Assembly: GCA_031963465.1 (NCBI GenBank)
Contig: JASSUG010000011.1
Coordinates: 1-42,440, forward strand
From: Mycoavidus cysteinexigens_B
Lineage (GTDB): Bacteria; Pseudomonadota; Gammaproteobacteria; Burkholderiales; Burkholderiaceae
Direction of reading: 5' to 3'
Length of the DNA: 42,440 nucleotides
The notes beneath the pieces were generated by a model, which saw only the letters and a list, made by a program, of their open reading frames with translations, was not told where the DNA came from and made no database searches. Below are positions 36,701-42,440 of the stretch, in pieces. The position numbers and the translations under genes are program-made. Numbering within the stretch: position 1 is the first letter of the stretch; every line of letters starts with the position of its first letter.

Positions 36701-37372
36701 GTCCGCTCTAGAGACGATATGCAAGATGCACAACGGCGCATGATAGGGTTTTTCTGCGGCGGCTTGTGTTGCAGCTGAATTTCCCATTTGTTGATTAAGC
36801 TCAGCAATCGCATCTGGCGCTGGAGGTGTGACTTTTAGATCGTATTCCAACTCAGTATCCGATTCCGAGAATCTGCCACCGGTGAAGCGCTTTTCAAAGC
36901 TCTTCGCTATCGTCGACAACACCTGGCTGCTAGCTGGCAATACCAGCCATTCCCACGGCTGCGCCAAAAAGCTAGCGCGCGTTGATTCAATGCGGACAGT
37001 GAGTTGCTGCAGCCCTTGTTTTTGGATCGCCGCGATGGCCTGCGCAGATTGCGGCTGCTCGCCTAGAAGCTGATTGCCGATGGCTTGTCCAAGCTCGATC
37101 AGTTTGGCAGCGATGCCATGATCATCGGGTTGAGCGGTGGCAGCATGCGGATATTCAGTGAAATACCAGTCCAAGGTTTGCCGTAAATCGGTAGGAATCG
37201 AGGCTAAGTCAAAATCCGTCACAAAACGCGTGATGCCAGTACGGGTTTCGATAGAGATTTCAACCGGCTCTGCTCGGTGCTCGGGAGCCCCTGCAACAGA
37301 TTCTGAGTAAACGCACTGCACGCTTTCTGCCGCAGCGGAGTGCTCTGACTTATCGACGATTCTCAATAGCAT
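33782..37372 (-). CDS. CHAT-like / STAND NTPase / TPR-like protein with degenerate protease site
   Basis: 1196 aa. About residues 120-430 follow the CHAT (caspase-like) pattern: RIESTRASFLAQPWEWLVLP, then HIVQYDGPLVV where the catalytic GHG is expected, then IAVLCLDARGYFKGG where the Cys motif (NACxS) is expected, and a tail ending LGQAVTQARQRL. Both catalytic positions read Asp, so protease activity is unlikely. A P-loop LTGPAGSGKTHLA starts at residue 502 and Walker B is RCCFVLDGL. The C-terminal part (about 900-1190) is TPR-like. CHAT-STAND-TPR proteins act in signalling and phage defence in other bacteria. It lies 117 bp downstream of the DUF2970 gene on the same strand. No clear SD at the chosen ATG. 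Confidence 0.82.
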   Translation of the reverse strand: MLLRIVDKSEHSAAAESVQCVYSESVAGAPEHRAEPVEISIETRTGITRFVTDFDLASIPTDLRQTLDWYFTEYPHAATAQPDDHGIAAKLIELGQAIGNQLLGEQPQSAQAIAAIQKQGLQQLTVRIESTRASFLAQPWEWLVLPASSQVLSTIAKSFEKRFTGGRFSESDTELEYDLKVTPPAPDAIAELNQQMGNSAATQAAAEKPYHAPLCILHIVSRADSEHLPFASSAALDAATDSFCSEGAIRYEIFVAGTWAQLQKRLSDPQRPVHIVQYDGPLVVEDTATSLGQNPGAACSEQLSLLLEDAGTRFAAIAFVDFAKVLVQNKIAVLCLDARGYFKGGQRLDAAAGLSAAAHAAHHAGLGNLIGLAQITDPWTSGQCFQAIYHSLTAGLTLGQAVTQARQRLQAQTEITRFTSQGLPFQSWPLLVHYGGQTITFFDTPQARVSLSESQTFAHARKRLLGFKASLLSPLLNHANDGQALALLAALETSPQALMLTGPAGSGKTHLAHRLALYLAQREHIDFAFYFDFSDDFYAVDMMLEMIAPILELAPGQQAETKAALNKLRCCFVLDGLTPDLLNKEYEHDPAAKKSVHHSHSTPVSAASADHREDQIAADSEDQVLVTQRTLSGFVHELLAHGHIVLTTAPCGQDRSPSPFTEIPLAPLLAAEQRLLAAAQLRAHSLVGKDLDHDWPALLTATQGNPFLLQHALPLLTHLTVTALTTELNARIAHDRSVVDSFYAWQWSEMPHQWQDLLLLSTEVDGLLLELLMVAFDQKEPFAPAKKLMALTGNEAAVFSDGLTLWQRCGFLVSLPHGRIIDSRCRPFLERKRHEQTERAVTAIESELYFSQVLCEGIRILSRHLNGQQNPTLAHYLLMHRRHWGTHLEKLWFAQDYRGFLSAKHAFDQVLRQAQLGAESAAWSLDLLARSPAVQVDDKSQPEAPLAWLALALDAMAANHAAHQAGLVNGAACWQAWLDALPATIEKQQILYFQQAATFLDVFYQSRQEWTAALAVNERAVQVYTQYEAWPKAIQALKALARCYLELGEAEQALICEDKILHEISYAGAPPGFHAQQVFDVACARVARGSSDYAQVTLDQLKAMDESKRFGDMLDGLQADIDYQQENYAASMPYYCKLWARAIQAGQQPYIEQLRQKFLQIEQKLGTEVFAQYLDDELEENIVRPQDYIAPPRTLH

Positions 37373-37489
37373 ATTGGATAAAATTGGTGGTATGTGCGAT
37401 CACACACATCGGTTCAAATTCTTGCTGGATGAGCCACTGTATCACTGGACATCCGCTTTTGAGTTCAAGTCACCTATGCGCCCTAATCA

Positions 37490-37708
37490 TTAATTTTGGA
37501 CGACAAGCTTAACCACAATGATCAGTGTGGTGATAAAAATCAATCCGCCTACGAGAGCCGCAATCAATACATGGAGAGGGTTGAGGCGTTCAACGTCTTG
37601 CTTATGATCGCGACTTTTTCGAATCCCTATAAAAGCCCAGAATATGGCTTTCATGGTTGCGCCCAACAGTGCTTTGCGACTGAGCATTTTTTCCCCTTGC
37701 GTGTTCAT
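37490..37708 (-). CDS. DUF2970 small membrane protein
   Basis: 72 aa. Matches the DUF2970 pattern: an amphipathic N-terminal part ending KAIFWAFIGIRKSRDHKQD, then LNPLHVLIAALVGGLIFIT as a membrane helix. Found mainly in beta-proteobacteria; function unknown. The ATG at 37708 is preferred over a longer frame to 37780 because AAGGA precedes it and homologues start here. Possibly co-transcribed with the CHAT-STAND gene downstream. Confidence 0.88.
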   Translation of the reverse strand: MNTQGEKMLSRKALLGATMKAIFWAFIGIRKSRDHKQDVERLNPLHVLIAALVGGLIFITTLIIVVKLVVQN

Positions 37709-38413
37709 TTTTTGTTCCTTATCGGATATAGAGTCAGGACTTCGCTGCACACTGTAGCAAATTTCAATCGCTGTTGACAATCTAACAGAGAACGGCCCAC
37801 CTGATTAGGACCTTCGACAGGCTTTCCTTAAAGACCGTAAATAGTCGAGCCATTCAGCAATTCTTAAAATGAGTGAGTAGTCAGAAAATTTTCCCAAGAG
37901 GACGACTATAAAGCATAGCTTTCATCATGTGCTGACGGATTCGCTCTCACCCACTCCCCACCAACATGCTTGACGAACCACGCCAGTATCGATAATATTT
38001 TAATCCTGATTTGGCAATTCATCTAAGGTCTCACTACGTGAATTAGTGAGTTGAGCGTATTTGTGGCCCATCAATATAGGTTGAAGAGCTATTCAGGTTG
38101 TAGGCTACATGGCGTTGCGACTCACTTAAAAAAGGGCGTGTTTGCGCTATGCGGTTCAAACAGGTGAGTGGCAGGTTAAGTTAAGCACGGGCATTCCGCG
38201 CTTAACCACATGTCCAGATTCATTTCGAAAGGAAGCGATTACAAAAAAAATTATATTCAATCGGCTGATTCTTTACACGAGTAAGACACTCTAAATCTAG
38301 GTAAAACGCATTCATTTTTCCTAGAGAGAACATCCTCCTCGCACACTATTTTTACATTCTCTTGCCGTTGATCAAGACACACGATTGGCGGCAAGCGCAA
38401 TAAGGTTAACCCC
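37709..38413. other. Large non-coding gap upstream of the CaaX STAND gene
   Basis: About 700 bp, AT-rich, with no convincing ORF on either strand. It should contain the promoters of the two divergent genes. AAGG at 38403-38406 serves as SD for the ATG at 38414. A hairpin at 38180-38206 is listed separately. Confidence 0.5.
38180..38206. other. Imperfect 11-bp inverted repeat
   Basis: GTTAAGCACGG and CCGCGCTTAAC pair around the loop GCATT with one A-C mismatch. No T-run follows, so it is not an intrinsic terminator. It could be an operator or a structured leader about 210 bp before the STAND gene. Confidence 0.4.
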
Positions 38414-41400
38414 ATGTTAAACGTTTCAACGCATTATTCGAATACACCGCTACTTCCTTTGGCCTCAGATAGGCTTGCGCCGGATTTAGCCCAAGCGCGC
38501 GCGCTTAAAGAGGCGCAGCCGGAGCAGGCCAATCCCTTGTATGAGAAGGTGGCAGTGGCCCTGCTCGAGTTGACCAAGCAGCAAGGCTTGACGCCGTCAG
38601 ACCCAGACGTGCGAGTGACCGAGCGCGATCGATCTGAGACGCCGGAGCAAACAGCCTTGCGGCAGTGCATGGCTGCTGTCTATTTCGAGCATGCGGAAGT
38701 ATTCGAACAGCTCAAACAGGTTGAGCAAGCACAAGCGTGCTACCAACAAGCACAAGGCTGGGGCCATGTTAACGCGGAGGCGCAGTTGACCCGCTTGCTG
38801 GCGGCCTCAGGTCCCCGATTTTCCCTCGGTAAGCTACCGATTCGTCCAAACCATTACGTTGCTCGAGCAGAATCAGCCCAATTATTCGAACTGCTCAAGG
38901 ATCAGCCCAAAGCCCTAATTGAAGTCATTGGCCTGCCTGGGGTGGGTAAAACCACGCTGCTTCAGCGCTTGATTCATCCGCGCCCTGATGCGTTCTTCGC
39001 GTCTTACGATTTGCTGGCCTGGATTGACTGCAGCAGTGTGAATCGTGCTCATGCAGATATCCAAGCCATTGGTTACGCGCTCGGTTATGGCAATCTAAGG
39101 CCGCAAACAGCACTGCGGCAAGTGGCCAGCTATGTGCAGCAACATCCTCGTTCATTATTGATCTTGGACGGGCTGGCGCCTAACAATGTCGATCTTGTCT
39201 TGACTTGGCTAAAGCCGTCTTTTTGGTCTGGCCAATTGATCTACACGACCGCTCAGCCATTGACTGATAAGCTCAAACAACGCTTAAAGCGAGACGTCGA
39301 TTCTCTTCCTCTTAGTCTTTTTACTCCGGATCAAGCGCAGGATTTAGTGCAGCAGTGCCTGCCGCAAGAGCCGCTCGACGCCTGTGATTTTGCTCAGGTG
39401 ATTCGCATGACAGAGGGGTTTCCAGCGGTCATTCAGGCATTGTGCCGACATTATCAAGCGACGCTGGCGGATTTTAGGAACTTTGCCGACTTTTTGGCGC
39501 AACCTGAGCAACACCAAGAGGTGCGAGCTATCTTATTGAGTGAGATCGCGCAGGCGAGTCTAGGGCCACTAGAAGCGGAAACGGAGACGAACCCGATCAC
39601 AGCGCGGGCACTGGCTATCCTTAAACAGGCGGCCTGGCTGGGAGAACCCCGCATCCCCTTTGCCTTTTTTGGCAATCAACAGGTTGATCAAGAGGCCATT
39701 CAGATGTTGTCCCAGAAGCGGCTCGAGATTCTGGACCTTGATCAGGCGACTAACAGTCTCAAGCTTAACCCGGCCTTCCTAAGCGTCGTGCAAAATCGGT
39801 ATCTGTCAGAACAACGTTCGCTGCTTGAAAAAAACATCCAGCGACTGTCTGAGGTTTTCAATTATTTGACAGATAACGAAAGCTCAGAGGGTCGCCATAA
39901 CAAGCCAGAAGACTTAAAACCCTATACGGATCTGGTCCATACGCTGGTTTTTGAGACCTGTGCTACGGTTTCCTTTGCGCAGAATTTGCCCTTACTGCAC
40001 CAAGTGCTGACGTTGGGTAGCAGCCTAGCCAGACTCTATTACCTGCATCACGGTGAGTTACAGCTAGCCCATGATTGTCTGCAAGGGGCCCAGCGCCTCT
40101 TTAAGCAAGGGCTGTCCAAAGAACAAATCATGCACTTTGAACAGCGGCCAGAGGACTTTGCCTTGTCCATCACTCGGCAAGAGGCCAATCAGGAAGAGGC
40201 CCAATTACTCAAACTGTATGCGGAAGAATACCTGTATCAAGAGGGGACCCTCGCTTCTCAACTGGTTCCACGCGGCCAGGTTGCTGTGGAAGTGATTCAG
40301 AATTTTGAAAAGAGTTACGCCATTCAAGTCAATTTGGGTACAGTGGGCAATCCAGAGGCGGTTGCCTATACGCTGCGCAATCTCACCCGGGCGTTGCGCA
40401 AGCAAGGACGTTTAGTCGATGCACTCGAAAGGTTTGATGAACTAGCGAGATGGTTCGATCGCTATCCGGCGGTATTCAACGAACGTGTGCGCACAGAGAT
40501 TTTGATTGATCAGGGGATTATCCAGAAGGAATTGGAAGATGCTCGGCCAGCAGCTGAGCGGAATTATCAACCTGCGATCGATGCGCTGTACGAGACGCAC
40601 CGTATTTTCCTGAGACACGAGACAGCAAACCAGCACCAAGCATTGGGGATGCTGTCTATTTACCTCGGCGAGGCTTATTTGGCGGGGGGGAATTTTGAGG
40701 CCGGGATGACGCATACCTGCCAGATCCTCCTTTACGATGGCAAGCGTCGAGAAAGACAGGGCCGTGCTTACTTCAATCTAGCGCGGGCGTTTTACGAAGC
40801 GGAGTATTGGGCTCTGGCTAAGCTCTTTGTTGACCAGGCTTTGCCCATCCAAATCGGGGCCTTTCAGTCGGTGACAAAAGTCTTAGGTCTCAAAATAGAA
40901 CAAAAACTGCGGCAACATCAGCAGACGGTCACGCAGAACCCAAGCAATGCCCAAAGCGCCAACTGGGAGACCCAAGCGAGCCTGACAGCATATTGTGAAG
41001 CACAGTTGGTCGCCTGCAGTGCACCGCCAAAACTGATTTCCCGCGCTCAGATTGAGGTCGTCGAGGCCACGGCCTATGCCTGGTTGTGGCAGCAGTATGC
41101 AAAAGCACTCGAGACAGAGCAAGCCGCCCTAGAAGCACAGCAAGCGGAACTCACACAGAAAATTGCGGCGCTCGAAGCTCAGGAAAAAACCCAGGAGGAA
41201 AAACGTACGCTGCAGCTTCAGCAAGAAGCACTGTGGTACCACACTTTGGCGCAGCGGATTAATTTGGACGCGCCAGAGAACAAGCATGCCCGCCTTTTTG
41301 CCGAACAATTCCAAGAAGAGCAGCTGTATCAAATTATTCAACTGCTGCGACGCGCAAATGGCGAAGCGCTGCTGAAAAATAAAACCGCGTTGGCAGAAAG

Positions 41401-42094
41401 GTTGAACGAGGCGGTATCACGTGCCTTACCCAAAATTGAATTCAGTGCCACGATCGGAACCTCCGACACAGTCGATCTGCCGGCCATCGTGCAGGCGGTG
41501 ACGAAACTGCTCAGTGAACCTCGCAGTGATCAAAAGGCAGGTGTCCTGCGGGTTGCAGATTCTGAGCAGAAGTCAAAAAGTCTGCACGTGTCTGCTGGCA
41601 TCCAGCAGCAGATAGAAGAAATGGCCTACTATGCGGCCCGTTGCTGGCAACCTGTATTCTCAGGACAAGCGTGGCGCACCCAAGATATTCAAACGCTGGC
41701 CGAGTATGGTGCGCGCCGCGTGATGGATTATCTGAAAACAGGGGGCGTCGATATGCTATCTTCTCAGGAAAGGGTGATCCTGGCTCTAATGATGGGTGAG
41801 GCGAATGCACGCCTGAGCCAACCGAAAGCGGGCGAGTCGGGGCGGTCGTTACAGGGCGGCTGGAGCGTCCAAGGATTTTTCTCCAAACCAGGCGTCAAGG
41901 TGGAGACGGAAGCAGAGGGCGCCGGGCTGTATCTCCCATCCCAGCAGGTGCGTCCTAGTGTTTACGGCTATCGATTCGGCTCGCCGCTGGAGGCGCGTAC
42001 GCGCCCGTATCAGGGGGTATTTAAGAGTGAAGCCGAAGCGCAACAAGTCGTAGAAGGAGCGCAACATCAGCAAAATAGTTGTTTAGTCATGTAG
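38414..42094 (+). CDS. NB-ARC/TPR STAND protein with C-terminal coiled coil and CaaX box
   Basis: 1226 aa. An N-terminal TPR-like module (about residues 10-135) is followed by an NB-ARC-type NTPase with Walker A GLPGVGKTT at residue 173 and Walker B SLLILDG near 253, winged-helix-like sequence, TPR-like helices (about 500-880), a Glu/Gln/Ala coiled coil (about 895-945) and a C-terminal domain of about 270 residues that I do not recognise. The last four residues are C-L-V-M (1223-1226), a good CaaX box with Met at X, preceded by a short polar linker. In eukaryotes such an end is farnesylated and membrane-anchored. Residues from about 11 to 898 are nearly the same as the end of the giant STAND protein; the coiled coil and tail occur only here. 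Confidence 0.9.
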   Translation: MLNVSTHYSNTPLLPLASDRLAPDLAQARALKEAQPEQANPLYEKVAVALLELTKQQGLTPSDPDVRVTERDRSETPEQTALRQCMAAVYFEHAEVFEQLKQVEQAQACYQQAQGWGHVNAEAQLTRLLAASGPRFSLGKLPIRPNHYVARAESAQLFELLKDQPKALIEVIGLPGVGKTTLLQRLIHPRPDAFFASYDLLAWIDCSSVNRAHADIQAIGYALGYGNLRPQTALRQVASYVQQHPRSLLILDGLAPNNVDLVLTWLKPSFWSGQLIYTTAQPLTDKLKQRLKRDVDSLPLSLFTPDQAQDLVQQCLPQEPLDACDFAQVIRMTEGFPAVIQALCRHYQATLADFRNFADFLAQPEQHQEVRAILLSEIAQASLGPLEAETETNPITARALAILKQAAWLGEPRIPFAFFGNQQVDQEAIQMLSQKRLEILDLDQATNSLKLNPAFLSVVQNRYLSEQRSLLEKNIQRLSEVFNYLTDNESSEGRHNKPEDLKPYTDLVHTLVFETCATVSFAQNLPLLHQVLTLGSSLARLYYLHHGELQLAHDCLQGAQRLFKQGLSKEQIMHFEQRPEDFALSITRQEANQEEAQLLKLYAEEYLYQEGTLASQLVPRGQVAVEVIQNFEKSYAIQVNLGTVGNPEAVAYTLRNLTRALRKQGRLVDALERFDELARWFDRYPAVFNERVRTEILIDQGIIQKELEDARPAAERNYQPAIDALYETHRIFLRHETANQHQALGMLSIYLGEAYLAGGNFEAGMTHTCQILLYDGKRRERQGRAYFNLARAFYEAEYWALAKLFVDQALPIQIGAFQSVTKVLGLKIEQKLRQHQQTVTQNPSNAQSANWETQASLTAYCEAQLVACSAPPKLISRAQIEVVEATAYAWLWQQYAKALETEQAALEAQQAELTQKIAALEAQEKTQEEKRTLQLQQEALWYHTLAQRINLDAPENKHARLFAEQFQEEQLYQIIQLLRRANGEALLKNKTALAERLNEAVSRALPKIEFSATIGTSDTVDLPAIVQAVTKLLSEPRSDQKAGVLRVADSEQKSKSLHVSAGIQQQIEEMAYYAARCWQPVFSGQAWRTQDIQTLAEYGARRVMDYLKTGGVDMLSSQERVILALMMGEANARLSQPKAGESGRSLQGGWSVQGFFSKPGVKVETEAEGAGLYLPSQQVRPSVYGYRFGSPLEARTRPYQGVFKSEAEAQQVVEGAQHQQNSCLVM
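38443..41107 (+). repeat. Paralogous NB-ARC/TPR block, copy 2
   Basis: Partner of 6959-9623; constant offset 31484 with no net indel. This copy lies in a complete gene with its own start and full C terminus, and so is the likelier donor or the more ancestral form. Confidence 0.92.
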
Positions 42095-42110
42095 CCCTGG
42101 AGGAGGGTGT

Positions 42111-42137
42111 AGTCATCATGATCAGATCGTGATGACT
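42111..42137. other. 12-bp stem hairpin after the CaaX STAND gene
   Basis: AGTCATCATGAT pairs with ATCGTGATGACT around the loop CAG, with one T-G pair. It begins 16 bp after the stop codon. No T-tract follows. It may stabilise the 3' end or be a protein-binding palindrome. Confidence 0.6.
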
Positions 42138-42151
42138 GCATCATGCCAGAC

Positions 42152-42190
42152 TAGCTAGCTGTTATTTCAGACTCGCTAGCTATCATTTTT
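42152..42190 (+). terminator. Probable intrinsic terminator of the CaaX STAND gene
   Basis: TAGCTAGC (42152-42159) pairs with GCTAGCTA (42175-42182) and is followed by TCATTTTT. The two arms belong to a 21-bp tandem repeat (cagact-x-gctagct), 18 of 21 positions alike. Confidence 0.5.
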
Positions 42191-42440
42191 CGAAGTACAA
42201 CAAGCCGTCGTATCCCCCGGCGATGTCGATCACAGCAACGAATGAGTGGCAGCACCGGAAAAGTACCGATATACTCCTGTGCGTGACGGATTGTTGTCCA
42301 AAAGGTCCGCGCATTATTCTATAGCCATTATGCTTCTGGCTCACTTGGCTCTAAAGAAAACTGCCAAGATGAAGCATCGGTGCGGGCTCGCCCAAATAAG
42401 CCCTGCTTTACAAAATTTAGTCGCAAAAAATAAAAGGAAA
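42191..42440. other. Unassigned right end
   Basis: 250 bp in which no gene, RNA or clear promoter was recognised. It runs off the window. Confidence 0.4.

Overview
The window looks like a betaproteobacterial, Burkholderiaceae-type chromosome with about 50% GC by eye. The gene order tRNA-rpsU-yqeY-dnaG-rpoD and the cluster ygfZ / mltG-tmk ... holB-tatD are as in Burkholderia, but GC is well below that of free-living Burkholderia. Together with Tc-toxin genes, trans-acyltransferases and eukaryote-like STAND proteins, this suggests a host-restricted fungal endosymbiont of the Mycoavidus/Glomeribacter kind. The species assignment is inference; no rRNA gene is present.

Layout. (1) 3-9680: a giant STAND gene, open at the left edge of the window, with two tandem NACHT domains, pentapeptide repeats, 16 WD40 repeats, and a grafted NB-ARC/TPR module. 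(2) 9703-18163: core genes tRNA-Ile(GAT), rpsU, yqeY, dnaG, rpoD, a hotdog thioesterase, ygfZ (reverse), mltG and tmk. (3) 18164-27989: an accessory island between tmk and holB, which are normally adjacent. It carries two small unknown ORFs, a TcB (SpvB/TcdB) gene and a TcC (RHS) gene overlapping by one base, and the decayed remains of a second tcB-tcC copy. (4) 27990-30402: core genes holB, a GNAT acetyltransferase and tatD. (5) 30507-32854: a 35-codon ORF and two convergent FabD-like acyltransferases of the trans-AT polyketide type. (6) 33199-42094: a DUF1640-like coiled-coil membrane protein, a CHAT-STAND-TPR protein whose protease dyad appears lost, a DUF2970 membrane protein, and a 1226-aa NB-ARC/TPR protein ending in a eukaryotic-style CaaX box (C-L-V-M).

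How it fits together. The 2665-bp block 6959-9623 is a collinear copy of 38443-41107 with no net indel, so the giant gene looks like a chimera of a NACHT-WD40 gene and the CaaX-bearing NB-ARC gene, without the coiled-coil and CaaX tail. The three STAND proteins, the Tc toxin pair and the trans-ATs form a host-interaction or defence layer placed between housekeeping operons. The strongest leads are the CaaX tail, the modular STAND family with very recent internal duplications, the inactive-looking CHAT domain, and the TcB/TcC island with a possible ADP-ribosyltransferase-like toxin tip.
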